This document shows, piece after piece, positions 1-7,959 of a stretch of 64,000 nt of DNA (positions within the stretch are counted from its first letter, which is position 1; every line of letters starts with the position of its first letter). Source of the stretch: an uncultured Paracoccaceae bacterium (GTDB lineage Bacteria > Pseudomonadota > Alphaproteobacteria > Rhodobacterales > Rhodobacteraceae); contig CAKZOU010000032.1 in the NCBI GenBank assembly GCA_937138255.1, positions 62,001 through 126,000 on the forward strand, read 5' to 3'. Both the position numbers and the translations under genes were made by a program. The notes under the pieces are model-generated. The model worked only from the letters and a program-made list of their open reading frames with translations, was not told where the DNA came from and searched no databases.

Positions 1-497
1 TTGGCGCCGTCCATCTGATAGAGCGTGGTGCCCTGATAGAAGATCGTATCGCCATCGAAAAAGCCGCCGGTGCCCGAGATCTTGCGGCCATCGACCTCGA
101 TATCGTTACGGGGGCGGTATTTCGCCGCCACGCCAAGCCGCGAGAGGCCATCGGCCGCCGCCTCGCAGAAGGCCTGCGCCACCTCGCCGAGGTTTGTCAG
201 GCCGATGGTGTTCTTGTTGAGCACCAGCTCCCAGCCGAACTGACCCGGATCGAGGTAGAGCGCCCCGCCGCCCGTCACGCGCCGGCCAATGCCCACACCC
301 TCGGCGCGGCAGATGTCGAGATGGACCTCCTGGCTGATCGCCTGATGCCGACCAACAAGGACCGAAGGTTCGAAGGCGAGAAAGCGCAGGGTGTCGGGGG
401 TCGTCCCGGCCTTGTGGCCGTCGATCAGGGCCTGATCGAGCGCCATCTGGTCACGGCAGGGGCGGATTCCGGTATCAATGATGCGCACTGGTTTCAC
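1..497 (-). CDS. slpl: sLpl-type lipoate/octanoate:protein ligase, partial (C-terminus outside window)
   Basis: Attaches octanoate or lipoate to the lysine of apo-lipoyl proteins in the cytoplasm. About 165 N-terminal residues are visible. They contain the lipoate ligase signatures RRVTGGGALYL and NDIEVDGRKISGTGG, whose lysine is the expected catalytic residue. I start it at a GTG at 497, whose GTGA overlaps the TGA of the upstream radical SAM gene, so translation is coupled. It is the last visible gene of an operon with two radical SAM proteins and a flavoprotein, the setting of sLpl(AB) rather than of a salvage-only LplA. The gene runs off the left edge, so I cannot tell whether it is a one-piece AB ligase. 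Confidence 0.85.
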   Translation of the reverse strand, partial: MKPVRIIDTGIRPCRDQMALDQALIDGHKAGTTPDTLRFLAFEPSVLVGRHQAISQEVHLDICRAEGVGIGRRVTGGGALYLDPGQFGWELVLNKNTIGLTNLGEVAQAFCEAAADGLSRLGVAAKYRPRNDIEVDGRKISGTGGFFDGDTIFYQGTTLYQMDGA

Positions 498-1783
498 AGG
501 TCAAATTCCTCTCCGGGTTCATAGGTTTCTCCGGGCCGCAGCATGCCAAGCTGGCTGCGGACCTTGCGGATATCCACGTCTTTGAGGGCAAAGGGATAGG
601 AGGCGATATTCGAGGGCGGGCTGTCGCCATAGGGGCGGTCGCAGGCCGAGATATCCTCGGCAAATTTGCCCGGACAGCCCGAGGTGCGGAAGGCAATGCC
701 GGCGTCGATGATCACCGAAAGCTCGGAGGCGGGCATGCCGAAATCGCTGATCCGGCCTTGATCGTCGAACTTCATCTGGTCGATCCGCACGCCGCAATAA
801 TCGACGAGATAGCGCGCGAGCTGCACCCGCCGCCACTGATCGCGGGGCGTGGCGGGAAGGTGATCCATCAGGCTACCCTTCTCGGGGAAGAAGCAGAACA
901 TATGACTGTGGCCGCCAAGATCGACGAGCTCTTGGACAACCTTCATCACCTCATATTCCGTCTCGCCCATGCCGACGATGATATGGGCGCCGAATTTCTG
1001 CGGGCCAAAGATGTCGCGGGCTTCCAAGAGCGTGTCCCAGTATTTCTTCCAGGTGTGGGGCGATTGCACGCCCTTGCCGCGGGTGCGGTCGAACAGCTCG
1101 GGCGTGGCGGCGTCGAGCGCCACGGTGAAGATATCCGAGCCCATGTCGCGCAGGCGCTGAACGTCGTCTCGGGTCATGGTGGTGGGGTTCGACAGGATCG
1201 AGATCGGGATGGCGTCGGGATCAATCCGGTCGGTCCATTTCTTCAGGACCGTGACCGTGTCTTCATCGGAATTCGGGTGGGTGATCATCGAGATGCACAT
1301 CCGGTGGAAGGGCGTGCCCTCCACATCCGAGGCGATGCGATCGACGATTTCGTCCATCGACACGGCGGGCCAATCGACACGGATGAAATTTCGGTCGGCA
1401 TAGTTGCGCTCGCTCTCGCGGTGGCGGGCCAAGCCGCAATAGGCACAGTTGGCGCGGCAGCCTTCGGGATAGGTCAGAAGCAGATTGAGGCAGCGGGTGC
1501 AGGAACAGCCGTGCATCTGCCCCTCGACAAGGCCAAGGGTGATCGCCGCGGCGGTCGACATCTGCACAAACTCGGGCGAGCGCATATGCGGGGTCATCAC
1601 CCGATAGTCAGGGCGATAGAGGCCCGCGGGCGAGATATTGGCGTCTTTCACCGGCTTGCCATTGCGGAAGGGCGCGGGCGTGGCATTGGGCTTGCGCGGC
1701 TCCATCCGGTCATAGGCGTTGAAGTCGAGGCCATCGGTGCCGGTGGCGCCGGGCAGGGCGCCTTCGGGTTTGAGACAGGTCAT
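494..1783 (-). CDS. Radical SAM lipoyl synthase subunit (LipS1/LipS2 type), 429 aa
   Basis: Radical SAM enzyme with CRANCAYC (C109, C113, C116) for the SAM-binding 4Fe-4S cluster. A second cysteine group lies just upstream (C93, C95, C98) and a CPGKF motif near the C-terminus; these could bind an auxiliary cluster serving as sulfur donor, although the spacing differs from classical LipA. Known of the family: LipS1 and LipS2 together insert two sulfurs into protein-bound octanoyl groups. I cannot decide from sequence alone which of the two this is. It starts with an ATGA overlap on the flavoprotein gene and overlaps the ligase gene by 4 bp. A biotin-synthase-like annotation is the main alternative; the operon argues against it. 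Confidence 0.8.
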   Translation of the reverse strand: MTCLKPEGALPGATGTDGLDFNAYDRMEPRKPNATPAPFRNGKPVKDANISPAGLYRPDYRVMTPHMRSPEFVQMSTAAAITLGLVEGQMHGCSCTRCLNLLLTYPEGCRANCAYCGLARHRESERNYADRNFIRVDWPAVSMDEIVDRIASDVEGTPFHRMCISMITHPNSDEDTVTVLKKWTDRIDPDAIPISILSNPTTMTRDDVQRLRDMGSDIFTVALDAATPELFDRTRGKGVQSPHTWKKYWDTLLEARDIFGPQKFGAHIIVGMGETEYEVMKVVQELVDLGGHSHMFCFFPEKGSLMDHLPATPRDQWRRVQLARYLVDYCGVRIDQMKFDDQGRISDFGMPASELSVIIDAGIAFRTSGCPGKFAEDISACDRPYGDSPPSNIASYPFALKDVDIRKVRSQLGMLRPGETYEPGEEFDL

Positions 1784-2889
1784 GAGTGCAGGGCCTCCAT
1801 TTGGCGGTCTAGGGTGGCGGCTTCAGGCCGCGCCCAGTATTCGGGATAGGCGATCCAGCCGGCGCGGAGCGCGCTGGGGCCGGGTTCGCCGCGGTTTTCG
1901 TAAGTCTCGACAAGCTCTTGCCGGCGCTTCAGCGCGAGGCGGAGAGAGGGACCGAAGAGATCGCTCACCTCTTCGGCATAGTCATCGAGGGCATCAGGTT
2001 CGCCCTTGAGCCAAGCGGCAGCGGCTTCGCCCGCCATCCGGCCCGATGTGGTGGCCGAGGAAATGCCCGCGCCGGTGATCGGGTTGGCAAGGCCCGCGGC
2101 GTCACCGGCAAGGAGAGCGGGGATATTGCCGATCTTGCCCTGAAGTCCGACGATGCCGCCCACAGGGATCGGCCCGCCGGTCAGACGCGAAGCCGTCTCG
2201 CCAACGCGGCCGTCTGCGACGAGCGCCTTGTGCAACTCGTCGAGCAGGGGCCGCAGCCGCGCCTTGCGCGACGGCACGAGGCCAAGGCCAAGGTTGGCTT
2301 CGCTCCCTCGCGGAAACAGCCAGGCATAGCCGCCCTCAATCTCGGGGTTGAGGAAAATATCGGTGGCGGCATGAGACTCGCTCAAAGGCACCCGGATCTG
2401 CCGGGTCTCGACCATCTCGCGGTTCACGAGGCCCATCGCCCGGCCCACCCGCGACCGCGGGCCATCGGCGGCGATCACGAGCCTCGGGCGCACCGGCAGG
2501 CCATCGCCGATGATCGCACCCTCGGGGCCGATCTCACGCAGGGGGGTGTTGAAATGGACCTCGGCCCCCGCTGCAATCGCTTCCTCCACGAGGGCCGCAT
2601 CAAAGGCGGCGCGGTCGATCATCACGCCTTGGAAATCCGGCGTCACCTCGGGCAGATCGCCCATGAGGTAGGTGTCCATGCGGGTAATGCCCTGAATGCG
2701 CGAACGGTTCACGGCGACCACATCGGCGCCGAGCATACGCGGCACGAACTCGGCGCATTGCACCGGCAGGCCCGCGGCCTTGCGCCGGTCGATCGCCATG
2801 ACCCGAACCCCGGCGCGTGCGGCCGCAGCGGCAGCCGACGCGCCTGCGGGGCCAAGCCCCACGATCAGGATGTCGGGGTGGCCGCTCAT
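1780..2889 (-). CDS. lipT: FAD-dependent oxidoreductase, geranylgeranyl-reductase family (LipT-like)
   Basis: A 369-aa flavoprotein with an N-terminal Rossmann motif (VGLGPAGASAAAAAARAG), a downstream AADGPRSRVGR element and LLAGDAAGLANPITGAGI, the second FAD-binding motif of the geranylgeranyl reductase/PHBH fold. It sits between two radical SAM genes with ATGA overlaps on both sides, so all are co-translated. From memory, flavoproteins of this type (LipT) accompany LipS1/LipS2 in sHdr-linked clusters and may supply electrons to lipoyl synthesis; that role is inference here. Database annotation would probably read geranylgeranyl reductase, but no bacteriochlorophyll or archaeal lipid genes are nearby. 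Confidence 0.75.
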   Translation of the reverse strand: MSGHPDILIVGLGPAGASAAAAAARAGVRVMAIDRRKAAGLPVQCAEFVPRMLGADVVAVNRSRIQGITRMDTYLMGDLPEVTPDFQGVMIDRAAFDAALVEEAIAAGAEVHFNTPLREIGPEGAIIGDGLPVRPRLVIAADGPRSRVGRAMGLVNREMVETRQIRVPLSESHAATDIFLNPEIEGGYAWLFPRGSEANLGLGLVPSRKARLRPLLDELHKALVADGRVGETASRLTGGPIPVGGIVGLQGKIGNIPALLAGDAAGLANPITGAGISSATTSGRMAGEAAAAWLKGEPDALDDYAEEVSDLFGPSLRLALKRRQELVETYENRGEPGPSALRAGWIAYPEYWARPEAATLDRQMEALHS

Positions 2890-3932
2890 GCGGCGCAGGA
2901 CCGCTTGAGGTTGACGCCCTTGCCGAGATCGGAACCGATCTTAATCGAGCAGCAGGCGTGTTCCTGATGCCACTGGCGGCCTGTGGCCTGCGCCACCTGC
3001 ACCGCGCCTTCGGCGGGGAAGGCGATGCCATCGAGGCCCGCCATGACGGCATAGGCATCCGTCACTTGCTTGTGCATCCCCGCGGGGCGGGCGCAGCCCA
3101 GAAGAACCTGCCGATCGCCCATCTTCTCGCGGGCGGTCAGGAAGATATCGCCCACATCGCGGGTTGACGGGGTCTTGAATGTGCCGGGCTTTGCGTAGAA
3201 GGGCATGATCACCACAAGGACAAGCGCCTTGACCGGATAGCGCGCCACGATATCGAGCGCGCGGGCCTCACCGAGAATCTCGCCATAATGCAGGCCGACG
3301 ACGATATGCGGCGAGACCTCCATCTTGGTCGCGGTCAGGGCGGCGAGGGTTGCTTCGAAATCTTCGACGGGGCGATCAAGGTGATAGACCTGTTTGATCG
3401 TCTGATCCGAGCCGATCACATCCATCATCGCGGTGTCGACGCCCGCCGATTCCATCCGCTTGGCCCCGGCTTCGTCGGTGAGGGCCGTGTGAATGGCGAT
3501 CTTGAGGTCGGGGAAATCGCGCTTGAGCCCTTCGATCACCGGATAGTAGCGCTCGTAGCGGATCTCGTTGCGGCGGTTCGAGCCACCCGACAGCAGGAAC
3601 CCCTGCAAGCCCTGAAGCATGACCAGGTCGCGCACCTTCTGGTCGAGCTGTTCGGGTTTGGGCACCGCGATCATCGGCTCGAGGATCTTGGCCTGACAAT
3701 GATCGCAATCGAGCGCACAGCCACCGCCGGTGATCGAGAAGGCAGGGAAGGAGTTCTTGCCGCAGCCTTTCACATCCGAGGTGTCGTATTCCTTGAAGGT
3801 CGGTGTCGAGAACTTCATCACCGGCAAGGCGCGGGCCGCCGAGGCCGCTTCCATGCGGGCCACGAGCGCCTCGTCAAACTCGCAATCCTCGAGTGCCTCG
3901 ATCCCGCCAAGCGCGTCATACCATCCGGCCAT
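2886..3932 (-). CDS. Radical SAM lipoyl synthase subunit (second of the LipS1/LipS2 pair), 348 aa
   Basis: Radical SAM protein with CALDCDHC (C72, C76, C79) preceded by ITGGG, plus additional cysteines at C57 and in the C-terminal HACCSIKIG and KRSCAA segments that could ligate further iron-sulfur clusters. It is the first gene of the four-gene lipoate block. A strong purine-rich ribosome site (GGGGAGGAG) lies upstream of the ATG at 3932, and the end overlaps the flavoprotein gene by 4 bp. Together with the 429-aa radical SAM protein it matches the two-protein lipoyl synthase architecture. The individual LipS1 or LipS2 label needs phylogeny. Confidence 0.8.
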   Translation of the reverse strand: MAGWYDALGGIEALEDCEFDEALVARMEAASAARALPVMKFSTPTFKEYDTSDVKGCGKNSFPAFSITGGGCALDCDHCQAKILEPMIAVPKPEQLDQKVRDLVMLQGLQGFLLSGGSNRRNEIRYERYYPVIEGLKRDFPDLKIAIHTALTDEAGAKRMESAGVDTAMMDVIGSDQTIKQVYHLDRPVEDFEATLAALTATKMEVSPHIVVGLHYGEILGEARALDIVARYPVKALVLVVIMPFYAKPGTFKTPSTRDVGDIFLTAREKMGDRQVLLGCARPAGMHKQVTDAYAVMAGLDGIAFPAEGAVQVAQATGRQWHQEHACCSIKIGSDLGKGVNLKRSCAA

Positions 3933-3961
3933 CTCCGGTCTCCTCCCCGTTGCCCCCGGCC

Positions 3962-5086
3962 TCAGGCCGGTTGCAGGTCTTTCTCCAAATGCAGCACAGC
4001 TTCGATGAGCCGCGCAATTTCTTCCCGCACCGGACCTTCATTTCTGGGGTCCAGCAGGGTCTCGAACCAATATGGTTCGCGTTCGTCGTCATCGACAAGA
4101 TCGCAGTCAAATGTTTCGAAAAGCTCCCGCGCCGCGGCGGGCAGCGCCTTTGGCATATCGAACCCCGCAAGCCGCCCCCAAAGCGCCGTCCAGAAACGGG
4201 CGACCGTCCACGGATTATAGCCGCCGCCGCCCAGAACGACCGTCGCGGGCGACAGTGGCACGAGGCGCAGGATGCCGTCGATGAGTGCGGTATTGGACAG
4301 ATCGAGCGACGAGAGCGGATCGCCGCGCAGAGGATCGGCGCCACAGGTGAGAACCATCGCGTCGGGGGTGAATGTCCGAGCCATCGGGTGGATGGCCTCG
4401 TCGATCACCCGGTCGAATTCGCTGTCGTTGAGCCGGCGCGGCACTGGGATATTGCGGGCGCGGCCCCTCGCCACATCGCCCAGCCTGCCGGTGAAGGGCC
4501 AGCGGTTTTCTTCGTGCATCGAGATCGTCATCACGCGCGGATCGTCGGCGAAAGCCGCCTCGACCCCGTCGCCGTGGTGGGCGTCGAGGTCGATGTAGAG
4601 AACGCGCGTCTTGCCGTGGTCGAGCAGGGTCAGGATCGAAAAGACCGGATCGTTGAAGAAGCAGAAACCATTGGCGCGGTCCGGCGTCCCGTGATGCGTC
4701 CCCCCCGCCGGATGAAAGGCCACGCCGCGTTCAAGGGCGGCTTCGGCGGCAAGGATCGAGCCGCCGAGCGAGGTCGAAGCGCGTTGGTAAAGCCCTTGAA
4801 ACACAGGGTTTTCCATCGTGCCAATGTTGTAGGTCTCGCGCGCTTCGGGGCTGACGCGGCCGGCGACCTCCGCTTCGCGCAAGGCGGCAACATAGTCGGC
4901 CTTGTGAAACCGCGTGATCGTCCCGAGGCTGGCTTGCGGGCTTTGCAGATAGGGTGCGTCTTCGGTAAACCAGCCCAACATCTCGCACAGAGACATCACG
5001 GGTCCGACCCTCGCAATCGCCAATGGATGGTTCCCGCGATAGCCCGTCGCCCGATAGATCTCGGAACTGATAAACGCCGGTGCCAT
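3962..5086 (-). CDS. Histone-deacetylase-superfamily hydrolase (AcuC-like)
   Basis: A 374-aa zinc hydrolase of the HDAC/AcuC/acetylpolyamine amidohydrolase fold. The catalytic histidine pair is in PAGGTHHGTPD (H131, H132). Zinc ligands are in YIDLDAHHGDG (D168, H170), with the third acidic ligand in CGADPLRGDPL; the GGGGYN loop is present near residue 280. It probably removes acetyl or other short acyl groups from protein lysines or small amides; the substrate is unknown. It is 29 bp upstream of the first lipoate gene on the same strand and could be co-transcribed with it, making lysine deacylation linked to lipoylation a testable idea. No acetoin or acetyl-CoA synthetase genes adjoin. Confidence 0.85.
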   Translation of the reverse strand: MAPAFISSEIYRATGYRGNHPLAIARVGPVMSLCEMLGWFTEDAPYLQSPQASLGTITRFHKADYVAALREAEVAGRVSPEARETYNIGTMENPVFQGLYQRASTSLGGSILAAEAALERGVAFHPAGGTHHGTPDRANGFCFFNDPVFSILTLLDHGKTRVLYIDLDAHHGDGVEAAFADDPRVMTISMHEENRWPFTGRLGDVARGRARNIPVPRRLNDSEFDRVIDEAIHPMARTFTPDAMVLTCGADPLRGDPLSSLDLSNTALIDGILRLVPLSPATVVLGGGGYNPWTVARFWTALWGRLAGFDMPKALPAAARELFETFDCDLVDDDEREPYWFETLLDPRNEGPVREEIARLIEAVLHLEKDLQPA

Positions 5087-5188
5087 CGGGCCCTTTCGCG
5101 TTGTTTCCCTGTTTGCGTAGCCACCCGAAGTTGACTCGTTTAAATATTCTGTTTTTTTGTTATGTTGGCAACGAATTTCTGGCGGCCC

Positions 5189-6352
5189 TCAGGCTGCGAT
5201 TGCTCGCCGTTCGACTGCAAAAAAGACGGAAAGGCCCAAAAGGCCAATCGCCGATGCGCCGATCCCGAAGGCCAGCGCGGCGCCTGCATTGCCCGCCCAA
5301 TCGGAAAGTATGCCAGCGAAATAGGGTCCGAACATCATCACGGCATAGTAGATGGCGTAATAGACGCCCATGCCAAAGGCGCGGGACTGCGGTGCCAGGA
5401 ACCTCGAAGGCAGTGCCACAACCGGGCCGCCTGCAAAGCCAAAACAAAAGAGTGCCAGTGTAAGAAGATAGGGCCCCACCCAAATCGGAACCGCAAAAAC
5501 CAAAAGCACACCCAGGCAGAAACTCAGCATCCCTGCGGTGATGACCAATCCGGGGCGGCCCGTGCGGTCACTGGCGATGCCGCCCATGGGGATCGAGAGG
5601 GCCAAAGCGACCATGAATACCCCGGTCATCGATCCCGCGGCCGACAGGCCAAAGCCTCGTTCGGTGAGAAAGGCCGGCCCGAAACTGTAGATGGTCGCCA
5701 GAGCAACGTTATAGAAGGCCCAGATCAGGGCGCTGACCAGAAGCGGCGCAAAGGGAAACCTGACGATCCGAAGCCCGCCCTGTGGGGCCGGAGCATCCTC
5801 GGCGGGCTGGTAGAGCGCCAAGAAGGCGGCCATTCCCAAAGCGATGACAGCCAGTGTTGTCGCCCAGCTGAGCCAGAGGCCTCCGGCGCTTTCGGCCAAA
5901 GGCAGGATCACAAGGGCTGCGGCGATCCCGACGGGCCAGGAATTGATGAAGATCGCCATGGCGGTTGAGATTTCGCGGCCCGCAAACCAGTCCACCACCA
6001 TCTTGGTCATGACGATATTGATCACCACACCGCCAACGCCGCTGATCACCCGTCCGGCAGACACCAGCCAAAGCTGGTCAGCGACAGCAACCAAGAGGCC
6101 CCCCGCCAGCATCAGAACCATCGAAAGGCCAATAACCCGCCGGTCCCCGAGCCATCTCGCAATCGCCCCGCCGGGGATTGCAACGATGATACCCGGCCCA
6201 AGATAGAGCCCCACCAAAAGGCCGATTTCACCAAGGCTATACCCGTGAATGCGGCCCAGAACGGGGGCAAGGGCACCAATGGACTCAAACTGAAATGCCA
6301 TCCCGAAACGCGACAGAAACAAGACGGCCAGAATGGTCCAACGGCTTCGCAT
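5189..6352 (-). CDS. Major facilitator superfamily transporter
   Basis: A 387-aa integral membrane protein with about twelve hydrophobic segments and the MFS loop-2/3 type signature GGAIARWLGDRRVIG. Substrate unknown. I chose the second of two adjacent ATGs (6352; the first is 6355) because AAAGGA then sits 6 nt upstream; the reading frame stays open much further upstream, but that extension is low-complexity and not membrane-like. The gene is divergent from the tandem-phosphatase gene, and a 16-bp palindrome lies 22 bp before its start. It belongs to the broad cyanate/nitroimidazole (CynX/NimT)-like or oxalate/formate-like MFS groups, but I cannot assign it to one. Confidence 0.8.
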   Translation of the reverse strand: MRSRWTILAVLFLSRFGMAFQFESIGALAPVLGRIHGYSLGEIGLLVGLYLGPGIIVAIPGGAIARWLGDRRVIGLSMVLMLAGGLLVAVADQLWLVSAGRVISGVGGVVINIVMTKMVVDWFAGREISTAMAIFINSWPVGIAAALVILPLAESAGGLWLSWATTLAVIALGMAAFLALYQPAEDAPAPQGGLRIVRFPFAPLLVSALIWAFYNVALATIYSFGPAFLTERGFGLSAAGSMTGVFMVALALSIPMGGIASDRTGRPGLVITAGMLSFCLGVLLVFAVPIWVGPYLLTLALFCFGFAGGPVVALPSRFLAPQSRAFGMGVYYAIYYAVMMFGPYFAGILSDWAGNAGAALAFGIGASAIGLLGLSVFFAVERRAIAA

Positions 6353-6374
6353 CATGCGTCCTTTCGGGGAATCA

Positions 6375-6390
6375 TGCTGACTAGTTAGCA
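6375..6390. promoter_or_regulatory. Imperfect 16-bp palindrome, possible operator
   Basis: TGCTGACTAGTTAGCA reads the same on both strands except for one mismatched pair; the core ACTAGT and outer TGCT/AGCA are perfect. It lies between the divergent MFS and tandem-phosphatase genes, 22 bp upstream of the MFS start, where a repressor of the transporter would bind. No regulator gene adjoins it. Confidence 0.35.
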
Positions 6391-6509
6391 TATGCGCTAT
6401 GCGGAACTTGCCAAATTCCGTGAGATGAGGCCAAATAGAGGTCGGGTGAGGGCATTGTCGCGTGTCGGTGCCGCTGTTAAGGCGGGGCCCAACGGTAAAT
6501 GGTAGGACG

Positions 6510-7907
6510 ATGCTTTTGGAAACCGAAGAGCAAGGCAACCGCCCCCTCGCCGCGCTGAAGGTTTGGGTGCGGGGCCAATTCAACCACGAAGTCGCCTCAG
6601 GCAAAGACCGTTTCATGTCGCGGATTTTTGCCGAAGTCATGGATGTGGGCTTTCTGCGCCATCTGTGGACCAATGAGGGCGAGATCGCACCAGGCGTCTG
6701 GCGGACAAACCACCCGGGCAGGCGCCGGATCAAGGGCTATGCGCGGCGCGGCTTCCGTAGCGTCTTAAATCTGCGGAACGATACTGACAAAGCACCCTCT
6801 CGCCTCGCGCAGAGCGACTTTGAAGACAATGGCATGGCCTATTTCAGCTATCCGATGGCGCCGCGCCATGCGCCCAAGGCCGAGGTTCTTCTGGGTCTGA
6901 TCGAGCTTTTCCCAAAGCTGGAAAAGCCGGTTCTTATCCACTGCAAATCCGGCGCAGACCGCACGGGCCTTGCCTCGGCGCTCTGGCTTCTGACACAGGA
7001 AGGCGCCAGCATCACCGAGGCGCGCCGTCAGCTGTCGCTGGAATACCTGCATTTCCGCGAGTTCGAAACCGGCGTTCTCGATGCGGTGCTCGACCTTTAT
7101 GAGGAAGAGGGCCGTGGCCGCAATTTTGAGGAGTGGGTCCGCTCGGGCTATGATCCTCTGGCGGCAAATTTCCGGGCTCAGTCGATTTCCTCGGGCCTTG
7201 GACAGATGGAAAAGCTCGACATCCTGCGCGCAGGTTTGTGGCGCTATGCCCAGTATCGCGAGGCGGTCTGGCACAAAAGCTTTGATGGCCCCTATACGAC
7301 CGATCGCCAGCGCCGCCGGGCGCGGTTCTTCATGAACTGGGTCGATCACGGGATCCTGCGGACCTTCTGGCACAATCAGGCTGAGGTCAGCCCCGGTGTG
7401 ATCCGATCCAATCATCCCAGCGAGAAGCGCCTGCGGCGAATGGCGACCGAGGGGCTCGAGACGGTGATCAATCTGCGCGGGGCGTCGATGCAGCCGCAGT
7501 ATCTTCTTGAGAAGGAACTTTGCGACGAGTTGGGGCTCGGTCTGGTCGATATTCCGATGACCGCCACCACCGCACCTTCGGCCGCGAGCATCCTGATGCT
7601 CCTCGACACACTCGACCGCTGTGAAAAGCCGGTGCTGATCCACTGCAAGTCGGGCGCCGATCGCACCAGCATCGCCGCGGCGCTCTGGCTTCTGGATCAG
7701 GGGGCGCCGATGGCTGAAGCTCGGGCGCAGATGTCGGTCCGCTTTGTCCACCTGAAAAGCAGCGCCAAGGGCGTGCTGGATGCGGTTTTGGATGATTTCG
7801 AGACGGCCAATGCCGGGGGTCCTGTCAACGTCAGGGACTGGCTGAAATCCGGCTACAACCCCGAGGCCATCACCGAAAGGTTCCGCCGCCAACGCGCCAA
7901 GAGTTGA
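6510..7907 (+). CDS. Tandem dual-specificity-type phosphatase (two Cys-phosphatase domains)
   Basis: A 465-aa protein made of two similar halves, each with the protein tyrosine/dual-specificity phosphatase signature HCKSGADRT (H144-C145 and H378-C379), preceded by KPVLIHCKSG and followed by ALWLL. Each half begins with a similar block (MNWVDHGILRTFWHNQAEVSPGVIRSNH in the second; a matching FLRHLWTNEGEIAPGVWRTNH in the first), so the gene arose by internal duplication and fusion. Both active sites look intact. Likely substrates are phosphoproteins, phosphoinositide-like lipids or polysaccharide-linked phosphates. I start at ATG 6510, preceded by GGTAGGA; an in-frame GTG at 6462 is possible but less convincing. 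It is followed after 52 bp by a glycosyltransferase gene. Confidence 0.75.
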   Translation: MLLETEEQGNRPLAALKVWVRGQFNHEVASGKDRFMSRIFAEVMDVGFLRHLWTNEGEIAPGVWRTNHPGRRRIKGYARRGFRSVLNLRNDTDKAPSRLAQSDFEDNGMAYFSYPMAPRHAPKAEVLLGLIELFPKLEKPVLIHCKSGADRTGLASALWLLTQEGASITEARRQLSLEYLHFREFETGVLDAVLDLYEEEGRGRNFEEWVRSGYDPLAANFRAQSISSGLGQMEKLDILRAGLWRYAQYREAVWHKSFDGPYTTDRQRRRARFFMNWVDHGILRTFWHNQAEVSPGVIRSNHPSEKRLRRMATEGLETVINLRGASMQPQYLLEKELCDELGLGLVDIPMTATTAPSAASILMLLDTLDRCEKPVLIHCKSGADRTSIAAALWLLDQGAPMAEARAQMSVRFVHLKSSAKGVLDAVLDDFETANAGGPVNVRDWLKSGYNPEAITERFRRQRAKS

Positions 7908-7959
7908 GCGGGGCAGGGCGATCCCCTATGACGGGTGCGTTGGGGGGAAGGAACCTATC

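Noticed and set aside
758-1849. Plus-strand frame of 363 codons opposite the radical SAM gene
   Set aside because: Antisense shadow; the minus strand carries the CxxxCxxC protein and coupled start/stop overlaps.
1780-2889. Geranylgeranyl reductase for bacteriochlorophyll synthesis
   Set aside because: No photosynthesis genes nearby; the gene is embedded by ATGA overlaps in the lipoate block.
6353-6733. N-terminal extension of the MFS protein
   Set aside because: Not membrane-like, would overlap the divergent phosphatase gene, and a ribosome site exists at the later ATG pair.
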